From a virus: 64,000 nucleotides of DNA. Positions 8,628 to 15,833 of the stretch are shown one piece after another. The stretch's first letter is position 1, and each line of letters opens with the position of its first letter. The notes under the pieces are model-generated. The model had not been told where the DNA came from. It saw nothing but the letters and a program-made list of their open reading frames with translations, and searched no databases. Made by a program: the position numbers and the translations under genes. The stretch lies in the IMG/VR virus record IMGVR_UViG_3300028536_000014, positions 62,001 to 126,000 of that record; one strand, given 5' to 3'.

Positions 8628-8923
8628 GACAATCTCCTGTTGCGGGTGGGAACTGCACAAGTACAGCAATTTATATATTTACAATAACCCACGAAACAGA
8701 ACATCATCAAGCAGTAGTTTGTATTGACGCCTTCTCAGAACAGATAACTAGAATACCGTTTCTGAAAAGGACTTTCATTCTACAACCAATATTTTGTTTA
8801 TCTAGTATAGCTCACGACCGAGTGGCGAATCGTGAACATTTCTTTGTCAGCCACCGTTCACAGATATTCGAAAAGCCACACCAAGGCTCTCTGCGTAACG
8901 AGTGTTCTTTCTAAAAACATAAC

Positions 8924-8999
8924 TGGTGGACCGTGATGGACTCGAACCATCGACCGACGGATTAAAAGTCCGCTACTCTACCAACTGAGTTAACGGTCC
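8924..8999 (-). tRNA. tRNA-Lys(UUU)
   Basis: Full cloverleaf: GGACCGT/ACGGTCC acceptor, ACTC/GAGT D stem, anticodon arm GCGGA-CTTTTAA-TCCGT, and T arm GATGG-TTCGAGT-CCATC. CCA is encoded. Confidence 0.95.
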
Positions 9000-9057
9000 A
9001 TATACGACAAACATTTGTATAACCTTTGTATCCAAGAAAATCAAAACATTATGAGTA

Positions 9058-9131
9058 TGGGCGCGGTGAGATTCGAACTCACTATTTACCGATTATGAGT
9101 CGGGACCTTATACCTAATTAGGATCACGCCC
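9058..9131 (-). tRNA. tRNA-Met(CAU) (or tRNA-Ile2)
   Basis: GGGCGTG/CGCGCCC acceptor, anticodon loop CTCATAA and T arm GTGAG-TTCGAAT-CTCAC. CCA is not encoded. The outermost anticodon-stem pair is mismatched. A CAU anticodon could also be lysidine-modified tRNA-Ile. Confidence 0.88.
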
Positions 9132-9184
9132 ATTGTCGAAACGATTCATGCTTTTCTCTTGAGTAATTATACAAACTTTATACT

Positions 9185-9226
9185 CAAGAAAACTCTATCA
9201 AGATATAATTAATGAGAGTTTTCTTG
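9185..9226. repeat. 12-bp perfect inverted repeat at the edge of a non-coding block
   Basis: CAAGAAAACTCT and its exact complement are separated by 18 bases. The hairpin sits between tRNA-Met and the gene-free 9.2-10.0 kb block, and could be a processing site or terminator for that RNA. Confidence 0.5.
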
Positions 9227-10020
9227 AATACTGAGCGACAGAAAATCTGATCTTCTCCTCCAAATTACGGCACGACCACTACTCACCTCGGCCGAAGTGA
9301 AGGTGTGGTTCATCCGATTGTTGAAAGAGAAGATCGGGTCGGTTCCTCCTCACTTATGATTTTGATCCCAATCAGCAATACATCTTCCGTTAGACGGACG
9401 ACATACTGATTTACTGACAGAGTATCTCACTAAGAATATTGGATTCTTCTAACAGGACTGTAAAGACAATCCATGGTTTTTTACAACGGTGATCGTTCGC
9501 CACAGCTGTTAACAAAGTTAAATTCGCTGCCGACCTTTGGCATTTTCTGGCAAAGCCAGAGCCCCTGTACCGGATGTTCATTTACCAAGTTACCAGGCTG
9601 AATCTGATCAGGGAACCATCAGCTGAATGGCTATTGATCAGACTATGAGAACTCATTAAACAAACTGTTGGCATACTAGTCTAATCCAACATAACGATAA
9701 TAGGGCTAAATACAAACGATTGCTCGGAGCATGTGGATCTCCACTGATGTTGTCGGGCATGACCACCGAATGCATTCGGCTAAGTCTTGGGATCGTGGAT
9801 TCGTACACTTACTGCTACCACTCAGTTGGCGCAAGTTTTAGTGCACTTACCACACCGTAAAGTACAACTCGAGGTACCGCTACAGGCATCGCCTGCAGAC
9901 CCGTAGGTCTGCAGGCGATCCGACGTCTACAAGACCGAACAAGAGATCTCGTAGTTTTTAACCCTAATCCCCACACATTGTAGAAAGTAATGCGCCGGGA
10001 AAAGGGAATATTAGATAGCC
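9227..10020 (-). ncRNA. Long gene-free, structured block (~0.8 kb), candidate large RNA
   Basis: No credible CDS on either strand. The stretch is less AT-rich than nearby genes and dense in hairpins, including a 13-bp perfect stem at 9888-9919 and a GC-containing palindrome near 9765. It lies inside the tRNA island with tRNAs and genes on the minus strand, so a minus-strand structured RNA is likely. Size and tRNA context resemble phage GOLLD/ROOL-type large RNAs, but I cannot match a consensus by eye. Confidence 0.4.
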
Positions 10021-10040
10021 GAGTTATCGACTCTCCTTAA

Positions 10041-10517
10041 TTAATGTCTCACTATGCTAACAGATGCCGATTCACCAACAGGCTTGTCAATTCCGGTTGA
10101 TTTACTTCCAGATGTGTCTTTGAATGCGTTGACCGCTTGCATCAGCTGTTCATCAGACAATGAATCTTGTTCGATATTTAATGATTGGCCACTTGCAATA
10201 ATAGTAAGAAGTTCGTTTGAATTGTCGTCAATAATATCGAGACAAAATTTGAAGAAAGTGTTTCGAACAGTGGCTCTCAAACCTAGTGAGAAGTTTGCTT
10301 GATTTGTCCATATGCAGCCGATTGAAAAATCATCGGTGAGATGGTCGTCGTGATAATGTTGGAAGACCTTCTTGAAATCGAGTGCTTCCATACAGCAAAG
10401 AGGACCGCTGAAGGTACCACCACCAGCAGTGTTATGAGACCTGCCGATAAGTGCGGTCAGTTTGGCGTGATATTCCTCGAAAACCGCTACCTGAGTAGCA
10501 AAATCTTCAATGTTCAT
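10041..10517 (-). CDS. Hypothetical protein of a tRNA-island paralogue family
   Basis: 158 aa from ATG 10517 (MNIEDFATQVAVF), chosen because AAGGAG lies 7 bases upstream; seven extra codons are possible. The C-terminal part DSLSDEQLMQAVNAFKD resembles LLTDDQINAAIQEYK in the gene at 14309 and VDFIRGVAAFKSF at 24816. That suggests a divergent three-member family. Function unknown. Confidence 0.7.
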   Translation of the reverse strand: MNIEDFATQVAVFEEYHAKLTALIGRSHNTAGGGTFSGPLCCMEALDFKKVFQHYHDDHLTDDFSIGCIWTNQANFSLGLRATVRNTFFKFCLDIIDDNSNELLTIIASGQSLNIEQDSLSDEQLMQAVNAFKDTSGSKSTGIDKPVGESASVSIVRH

Positions 10518-10577
10518 CACAGACTCCTTTTTAGTCAAATATCCTTAAAACAGAAAAGATACTGGACTAAAAAAATT

Positions 10578-10652
10578 GATCCTTTCCCCCGCAACAATCA
10601 AGGCGCTGTGAGAACTCGTCTCGGGCCAGGTTGTATCTAAGAGGAAAGGATC
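10578..10652 (-). ncRNA. Covarying structured RNA motif, copy 1
   Basis: A closing stem GATCCTTTCC/GGAAAGGATC frames an internal 21-nt sequence (10609-10629) that is identical in copy 2 at 12566-12643. The closing stem differs there but stays paired. Inside, GAGA/TCTC forms a small hairpin enclosed by TGGC/GCC. Here it sits 60 bases upstream of the 10041-10517 gene start and could act in its 5' leader. Confidence 0.6.
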
Positions 10653-10895
10653 CTGTCTTTTTCATTGCTGCATTGATCCTTCACTTCTGATCTCTGCAAA
10701 CAGATGTGTGCACACACATCGTCATTTTCATTTGTTGTCAGCACGGTGCATAGGTGAGTTCACGTGCGCATATCATTTCTTCCTGTCATAAGCTACCTAC
10801 TTGTTATTTCCACAAGCCGGATTTTTCAGTAGCCCAAACGTGTTTAGTATCCCTAAAATATTAAACACAACCTTCCGCTATTGGCCCTACAAAAC
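10653..10895. other. Gene-free spacer in the RNA island
   Basis: I see no ORF with a ribosome-binding site and no clear RNA fold here apart from short GC patches. It separates the RNA motif from the tRNA-like gene. Confidence 0.5.
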
Positions 10896-11041
10896 TGGTC
10901 AGTCACGGTGTGATTCGAACACACAGCCAAATTGGTCCTTACGCCGAACACCCAATTTGGTACCAACTTTCCATTATCGATATCATGAGTCTCGATAACT
11001 TCTTTGCTAGTAACGTCTACCGTAATTCCGCCACGCGACTG
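10896..11041 (-). tRNA. Atypical 146-nt tRNA-like gene with oversized arms
   Basis: Acceptor CAGTCGC pairs with GTGACTG, followed by A and an encoded CCA. The D region GTGGCGGAATTACGGTAGACG is Leu/class-II-like, and the T arm GTGTG-TTCGAAT-CACAC is perfect. Between them are two added perfect hairpins: a 7-bp stem TTATCGA/TCGATAA with CTCATGA in its loop, and a 9-bp stem CCAAATTGG/CCAATTTGG. Normal tRNAs are 73-95 nt. It may be a tRNA with insertions, a decayed tRNA or a tRNA mimic. The anticodon is uncertain (CAT candidate). Confidence 0.5.
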
Positions 11042-11049
11042 TTTGAAAA

Positions 11050-11104
11050 TGGCGATCACTCTAGGATTCGAACCCAGCCCCTTTCCGATCGTGTTCAATA
11101 GGCT
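11050..11104 (-). tRNA. tRNA 3'-half-like sequence (T arm plus encoded CCA)
   Basis: Shows T arm CTGGG-TTCGAAT-CCTAG, acceptor strand AGTGATC, G73 and CCA. A fully complementary acceptor 5' strand (GGTCACT) exists only at 11227-11233, which would need a ~180-nt gene. No normal D arm or anticodon arm is visible. Probably a degenerate or split tRNA. Confidence 0.35.
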
Positions 11105-11241
11105 CTTTGTTTCCTATCGTTCCTATAGACCGAACTGCTTCATCCCAGTACTCGTCTTATACTCAATCAAAGATACTCTCTAGAATTCTCTCTGATCTTT
11201 CTTTGGTTTTCCTGTTCTCTTAGCTTAGTGACCATTGACTA

Positions 11242-11703
11242 TTATGCCGCTAAAGCGGCATCGATTGCATTGATGGCATATAACGTAAAATTAGTTATTT
11301 CTTTACCATCAGAACCCAATTGTGTTATTCCAGCCGTACGAAACTTAACCCTGTCTTTGAATGCATTGGGGTTTTGGTTGAATAGATTTTGTAAAACTAA
11401 CCCTTGTGGTGTTCTAAGAAGACGTATATCGGCAAATAAACTACCATCTTTAATGGTCAGTCTTTCTACGCGATGACTAACTTTGTCTTCAGGAACTTTA
11501 AGAGCGTCGTATGGATCTGGTAACGTTCTTAAATCAGGCATTCCAATTTGTCCAAATATCGGAAACTCACTATTCTTTAAAGTCCGAGACACAACGTCAG
11601 ATGAATAGATTCTGTCATTTTTATTGGGTTTATCCAACGTCATGACTTCGACATCATGTACGATAATGTCTCGTGTAATACAATCGCAATCTTCATCGTA
11701 CAT
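11242..11703 (-). CDS. Hypothetical protein, weakly prohead-protease-like
   Basis: 153 aa. NDRIYSSDVVSRTL, FGQIGMPD, VSHRVERLTIKDGSLFADIRLLRTPQG and FRTAGITQLG follow the order of motifs in gp21-like (S80) prohead proteases: NxxGRxY, G(E)LxHP, SH, I/LxTPxG and SRG. However, the key His/Ser positions are not all convincing. Treat it as an unknown protein that may share that fold. Confidence 0.55.
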   Translation of the reverse strand: MYDEDCDCITRDIIVHDVEVMTLDKPNKNDRIYSSDVVSRTLKNSEFPIFGQIGMPDLRTLPDPYDALKVPEDKVSHRVERLTIKDGSLFADIRLLRTPQGLVLQNLFNQNPNAFKDRVKFRTAGITQLGSDGKEITNFTLYAINAIDAALAA

Positions 11704-11739
11704 GATGTCTCCTTGAATTCATCACAAATTGTTTTGAAA

Positions 11740-11994
11740 CTAGTGTCCGTAATTACAACCGATCTTGGCTCTTTGACCATTCACTTCGATAATGGTATCG
11801 AAAATACCGCAACATCCTTCATCACGAGCTCTTTGATATTTATCCAAAGCAGCCTCGTCATTCAGATATGCGAATCGACGATTATCGATGCAGTGATCGT
11901 CCACATGTCTTTCCATCCACTCAAGAGCTTCTTCTTGAGTAGCAAAACTTCTTTCTTCTTCTCCGTCGGATGACGTGAAATCGACGATTGTCAT
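11740..11994 (-). CDS. Small acidic hypothetical protein
   Basis: 84 aa (MTIVDFTSSDGEEERS), rich in Glu/Asp, with RDEGCCGIF and a C-terminal CNYGH. Not recognised. It sits in the RNA island upstream of the 11242 gene. Confidence 0.65.
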   Translation of the reverse strand: MTIVDFTSSDGEEERSFATQEEALEWMERHVDDHCIDNRRFAYLNDEAALDKYQRARDEGCCGIFDTIIEVNGQRAKIGCNYGH

Positions 11995-12018
11995 ATCGGA
12001 TTCCTTGGATGATGATAG

Positions 12019-12195
12019 TTAAGCTACTTCAAAAGCTTCGATATGCTTCGAAGAAATAGTCGCGATTAACGGAAAGAAATCAGGGTCCTTCCCTTCTTTG
12101 ATCCATTGTTTGTAAAACTTCTTTTTGAACCTATAGTTCTTCCATGGAACAGATAGATTGTAAAAGAACAAATTGACTTTCTTACGAAAGGTCAT
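12019..12195 (-). CDS. Small basic hypothetical protein
   Basis: 58 aa from ATG 12195 (MTFRKKVNLFFYNLSVPWKN). It has a Lys/Arg/aromatic-rich N-terminal half with KNYRFKKKFYKQWIKEG. No strong Shine-Dalgarno, but the frame fills the space between tRNA-Gln and the 11740 gene on the same strand. Could bind nucleic acid (inference). Confidence 0.55.
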   Translation of the reverse strand: MTFRKKVNLFFYNLSVPWKNYRFKKKFYKQWIKEGKDPDFFPLIATISSKHIEAFEVA

Positions 12196-12216
12196 ACATC
12201 ATCTTTTAATGTTAAG

Positions 12217-12290
12217 TGGTTGGAGGACTAGGACTCGAACCTAGATTAATGACGTCAAAGGACACCGTCCTACCATTAGACGATCCTCCA
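12217..12290 (-). tRNA. tRNA-Gln(UUG)
   Basis: TGGAGGA/TCCTCCA acceptor with encoded CCA, D arm GTCT-AATGGT-AGGAC, anticodon loop CTTTGAC (the same loop as T4 tRNA-Gln) and T arm CTAGG-TTCGAGT-CCTAG. One mismatch in the anticodon stem. Confidence 0.88.
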
Positions 12291-12565
12291 TCATAATCAC
12301 TTAATCATTAGAAAGAAAATAGGAACAGTTCCGGTTTCCAGGTAAAAACACAAACGTGTCATTTCATACTCCAATCAATAAACCCTTAGACGAGCACACG
12401 ATCACTACGCCTGGTATCACTGGTCCGAATGGGGTTGCAGGGGGGACCCATTCAGCTGAGGCGAAGTTTAACCAAATACCTTCATAATCCATAATTGTAA
12501 CAACGACATCATTAGAATTAGAAGGTTTTCATGAACGTGTGCTCCTCTAAAGATTCACATTAGAA
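12291..12565. other. Gene-free spacer
   Basis: No supported CDS. A short inverted repeat around GAATGGGG/CCCCCATTC-type sequence at 12430-12460 is visible; otherwise unremarkable. Confidence 0.5.
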
Positions 12566-12643
12566 GACCCCTTTCATCATTAACGTCACTGGCACAATGA
12601 GAACTCGTCTCGGGCCAGCCGTCCTTATTTGACGAAAGGGGTC
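12566..12643 (-). ncRNA. Covarying structured RNA motif, copy 2
   Basis: Closing stem GACCCCTTTC/GAAAGGGGTC replaces GATCCTTTCC/GGAAAGGATC of copy 1, while the internal 21-nt sequence (12598-12618) is identical. It lies at the 3' side of the large block that begins at the hammerhead ribozyme, so it may define or process that RNA's 3' end. Confidence 0.6.
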
Positions 12644-14150
12644 ATGCCACATGCAATATTGGTTTCAACTCCCTTTGAGCGCGATGCTCTCTGCAGAGTT
12701 CCACCATCGAAAGTGTACGAACACTCTCTCTTTCTGCTTTTTCAGCGTGCGGTTAATACACAAGTTAGGACTAGTTGGTTTTGAGTGCCGTAACACTCAC
12801 CTAGGTAGTCCTTGCTGGCTTATGCCAGTAGCCGCGTAACAAACAACACGGGTTTACAAATTATGACCCATATCGTTACGCGGCTATTCGGAGCCTAACG
12901 TCTTCATGTGAGGTATCTCCTCTTGTTGGCAGGTCAAAAGACTTCTCGTAAGAAGCCTGAACATGATGTCGGTGGCGAAAGGTAAGCGGTACCCTCGCAA
13001 CCTGTGACATCACACCTTTCTTACAACGTTTGCCCGAACGAGCTTATGGATTCTCCCCATCTGGCTCGGTGATCTTTCGATCTATTGCCGAAACAGTTCG
13101 GCATAACAACACGGCGGGCAGGTGCTCCTTAACGCCTTTCGGCATACCCTATCTCGAAAGATAGATCAGTCATTCAAGAACAAGAGCGGATCCTTGAATC
13201 AAGACGTAGTGATCGCCGATACCTCGGAGTATCGGTTTAGTTACCGTTAACGTCATACTACCATGCTAAGATCAGTGAAGGATGCTATTTCAAGGACGAC
13301 TCCACCGTAATTGGCATCACGGCTTCAAAGTCTCGCATCTATCCTACACATCAAAGATCCGTTAAAGTTTCAACAGTACTAAACTAAACCGCGTGAAAGA
13401 AAACACGGGGCGTAACACCGCACCGAAAGAGGGTGAGTATGTTCGTATAGCCCCAGATCATGATCCGCATTCTGTTACCCCAGTCACGTAGGTTAGAGAA
13501 TAACACGAATCACGATTGTTTTCTTTTGTTTAGCGTTCCTGCTAACGATTGCATTGGGTTAGTCCCACGTCCACATTCTGGATGCTCATTTCCAGACTCA
13601 GTTTTCGATGGAGCTTTGGTAACATTCTTTTCGTTGACCTTACCATTTTGATAAGGCTAGAAGTAATAGCGACTTCAAAGAACATGTCTATTGATCAGTG
13701 TATCAAGCACAGACCGTTACGTTGGTCTGTGTTGAATCCCGCTCCAGTTTCCCGGCTACGGCTTCTCCCGTCGATGTTCACTTTTACGAAAAGAATTCAT
13801 TGCTTGGTATAAAGCTTGATGGTAATGGCTTCGCCAGTGTTTATACCACCTGCGCATGGACGATCTCTCCTCCACGACTCACCATTGTTACGAGGCATGC
13901 ATTTGCCCAACACCATTCTGCATTTACCAACCAATACATATATCTGACTTTTTTGATCAGATTAAACGATAATACAAGCACTCCATTAAGCACTCGCGTA
14001 GTGCTCAACAGGCTGCTTCCTCAGACGTAAATAGATCACAAGGTCTACATATCTGAATAGACAACTTGACTAGTCGTGGCCACAACCAATCCGTAGGGTT
14101 TGAATAGTTTCGAATGCCTTCGCTACTACCCCTTCGCAAATCACCCTTAG
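12644..14150 (-). ncRNA. Long structured non-coding block (~1.5 kb) between hammerhead ribozyme and RNA motif
   Basis: No credible CDS. Many strong hairpins, including a 12-bp perfect stem at 12829-12840/12875-12886, CTGGC/GCCAG near 12820 and palindromic arms at 13090-13240. It starts exactly 3' of the hammerhead ribozyme cleavage site and ends at RNA motif copy 2. I infer a large minus-strand structured RNA whose 5' end is made by self-cleavage. A relation to GOLLD/ROOL cannot be confirmed by eye. Confidence 0.45.
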
Positions 14151-14211
14151 CTGTTATACTTATTTTAATGTTAAAATAAGTTTCGTCCCTTAAAGGACTC
14201 GTCAGTAACAG
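14151..14211 (-). ncRNA. Type I hammerhead ribozyme
   Basis: On the minus strand: stem I CTGTTA, core CTGACGA, stem II GTCC/GGAC with loop TTTAAG, core GAA plus A15.1, stem III CTTATTTTA/TAAAATAAG with a 4-nt loop, U16.1, A17, then stem I TAACAG. All invariant core bases and all three helices are present. Predicted cleavage is 3' of A17, between 14157 and 14156. It lies 15 nt after the CCA of tRNA-Thr, so cleavage would separate the tRNA from the large downstream RNA. Confidence 0.93.
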
Positions 14212-14225
14212 TTTTATTCTACAAA

Positions 14226-14301
14226 TGGTGCCCCTGTCTGGTACCGAGCCAGATTCCCTGGCTTACAAAGCCAGACCTCATCCATTAAAGGCTTCAGGGG
14301 C
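14226..14301 (-). tRNA. tRNA-Thr(UGU)
   Basis: GCCCCTG/CAGGGGC acceptor with A73 and encoded CCA, anticodon arm CTGGC-TTTGTAA-GCCAG, and T stem TCTGG/CCAGA with the unusual loop CTCGGTA instead of TTCRANT. Otherwise complete. Confidence 0.85.
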
Positions 14302-14308
14302 ATGTTTG

Positions 14309-14776
14309 TCAATTGACGATATTATTTCTCGTCTTGTATTCCTGAATAGCGGCGTTGATTTGATCGTCTGTCAGAAGAAGAACATCGACAATTGAAAAAT
14401 ACATGACGAGCGTTTCATCACCTGTGATTTCTCGTATTTCTTCAACGAAAATGCTATACTTGGCTGGTTCACCAGGAAACAAACCGACAATGATTTCGAG
14501 GCTCACGTTAGAATCATCACGAATCGTACCATCATCATTGGCTGGATACCAATCCAAGCGATACTCGGAGTCCTCATGACATCCAAGATCTTCTTTACCA
14601 TCGATGATCAGATCGAACTCATGTTCACCGAGTTCGACAGAACCAAGACCGTTCGGTTCAGAACTCAAAGCTTCGGTTATCTTGGCAACATATTGAGCGA
14701 AGCGAGCTTTCTCTCGAATGTTTTTCCGAGAATCTTTCTCTACTTCTTCTTCGTACTCTTCATCAAGTTCAGTCAT
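14309..14776 (-). CDS. Acidic hypothetical protein, paralogue family member
   Basis: 155 aa from ATG 14776 (MTELDEEYEEEVEKD), with GAGGAG 9 bases upstream. Strongly acidic N-terminus. The C-terminal DVLLLTDDQINAAIQEYK resembles the ends of the 10041 and 24816 proteins. It lies directly upstream of tRNA-Thr on the same transcript. Confidence 0.72.
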   Translation of the reverse strand: MTELDEEYEEEVEKDSRKNIREKARFAQYVAKITEALSSEPNGLGSVELGEHEFDLIIDGKEDLGCHEDSEYRLDWYPANDDGTIRDDSNVSLEIIVGLFPGEPAKYSIFVEEIREITGDETLVMYFSIVDVLLLTDDQINAAIQEYKTRNNIVN

Positions 14777-14810
14777 GTTCAACTCCTCTGTTGCGTGCTA
14801 TACCTCTGAG

Positions 14811-14990
14811 TTACTTCGGTTGTTTTGGTTTCAGTTCTTTGACAGAGCCAACAAGAGGTGCGCCGTATCGGCTCCGTAGCAACATCCCACCTAAACGCAA
14901 TCGCTGACCTGGAGTGGCGTTTTTGAATCTGTCAGATGCCATCAGAGTCTCCAAATTCTTCTTGAAGGTTGTGATTCCGCTGAAGGACAT
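14811..14990 (-). CDS. Small basic hypothetical protein
   Basis: 59 aa from ATG 14990 (MSFSGITTFKKNLETL), with AAAGGA 8 bases upstream. The basic C-terminus LRSRYGAPLVGSVKELKPKQ suggests nucleic-acid contact. Not recognised. Confidence 0.6.
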   Translation of the reverse strand: MSFSGITTFKKNLETLMASDRFKNATPGQRLRLGGMLLRSRYGAPLVGSVKELKPKQPK

Positions 14991-15012
14991 ATCGTTTCCT
15001 TTTAACACAAAA

Positions 15013-15062
15013 TGGTCCCCGGAGCCGGAATCGAACCGGCACGCCTTACAGCGAGGGATTTT
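15013..15062 (-). tRNA. tRNA-Leu(UAA) 3' exon
   Basis: Sequence AAAATCCCT, then a class II variable arm (CGC...GCG), T arm GCCGG-TTCGATT-CCGGC, acceptor TCCGGGG, A73 and encoded CCA. This is the 3' half of a tRNA-Leu(UAA) beginning at anticodon position 35. It is preceded by an intron-terminal G, so the junction matches the U34/A35 site of cyanobacterial tRNA-Leu introns. Confidence 0.8.
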
Positions 15063-15706
15063 CTTACCACTATAGCTTTCGCTACCATTAAGAAGTATTC
15101 AGCCTTCACTCTTATAGAGTTATTAACTCAGAGCTATTCCTTACTAACTTCTACATGTTTGTGGTCTGGACTGTACCTTAACCTTAGTTCCAACAGAACT
15201 TTTGATGACTCAGCTACACGGTTTCCCGGCTTTTTATCGAAGTTACTTCGCTAGTCAAAGAAATGCTAATTACTAGAATTAGATCATCGCAATGAAAACT
15301 TTAGGTTGTTGCCTACCAGTCTCTACACGTTTTCTTCTCAAGAACAGTCTGTGGAGATCTAATGTTCTATCCCGGTATCATTACTCCCCAACCATTTCTG
15401 GTCACCGGCTCACATCTACCATACGGTAGCTATTGAAGAATTTCGCTCGGTATTAGCATATGAACTGCAACAGACAACTCACTTAGCTTTCACCGACTTT
15501 GACAACATTCACCCTAGCCCTTACCCCGTTGATATTATCTCTGGACGATGATATCTCTATCACCTATTTATAATGGATGCTAGTTTATACGTCTTTCGAT
15601 TGAGTTGTTTCATGAGGGTAGTGAGAGCTTCAACTCACATAAGCTTTTATTCTTCCAACTCTGTTTTACCAACTCATTTTTCGTAGGTGCTCAAATTAAA
15701 GTACTT
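15063..15706 (-). other. Group I intron in tRNA-Leu(UAA)
   Basis: 644 nt. P1: exon ...GGAACTT pairs with GAGCACC through the U.G splice-site wobble, as in the Anabaena tRNA-Leu intron. P2: GAGTTG/CAACTC. P3: TGTTGTC/GGCAACA. P4: TCGGT/ACCGA. P7: GAGACTG/CAGTCC. A terminal GTAGCGAAAGCTA hairpin just before the omega G is almost identical to that of the Anabaena intron. No ORF inside. It shares P2, P3, P7 and P9 sequences with the intron at 36.6-37.4 kb. Confidence 0.88.
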
Positions 15707-15738
15707 AAGTTCCCTTTTCTACAAACTACCAACAACAT
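15707..15738 (-). tRNA. Apparent tRNA-Leu 5' exon, truncated or overlapping the upstream tRNA
   Basis: The sequence ends GGTAG...AAAAGGGAACTT at the splice site. AGGGA would pair with TCCCT of the 3' exon, with one extra A. Only 32 bases separate the splice site from the CCA of the previous tRNA, and they do not supply a CCCCGGA acceptor strand. Either the tRNA is broken, or its acceptor overlaps the neighbour's T stem (CCCCTGG, six of seven pairs). Confidence 0.4.
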
Positions 15739-15824
15739 TGGTGCCCAGGGGGGGACTCGAACCCCCAAAAACCACGGGTTTTAAGCCCGCAAAATGTGCC
15801 ATTCTTTATTAGGTTCACCCAGGC
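15739..15824 (-). tRNA. tRNA-Leu(UAA)-like gene with long D region and short variable loop
   Basis: GCCTGGG/CCTGGGC acceptor with CCA, anticodon arm GCGGG-CTTAAAA-CCCGT, and T arm GGGGG-TTCGAGT-CCCCC. The anticodon reads UUA (Leu), but the variable loop is short (class I) and the D region is about 8 nt too long with poor pairing. Leu identity is therefore doubtful. Confidence 0.6.
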
Positions 15825-15833
15825 TAATACAAA

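Noticed and set aside
8628-8923. Extra tRNA between the nucleotidyltransferase and tRNA-Lys
   Set aside because: No T arm (TTCRANT with flanking stem) or acceptor pairing found in the 296 bases.
10910-11101. Plus-strand ORFs over the tRNA-like genes
   Set aside because: Antisense readings of T-arm sequence (GxxSNTQP type), with no start site.
12651-14030. Plus-strand ORFs of 60-110 codons in the non-coding block
   Set aside because: They overlap each other, lack ribosome-binding sites and run through strong hairpins. All supported features nearby are on the minus strand.
15012-15254. Plus-strand ORF beginning MVPGAGIEPARL
   Set aside because: It is the antisense reading of a tRNA 3' end and intron, a well-known annotation artefact.
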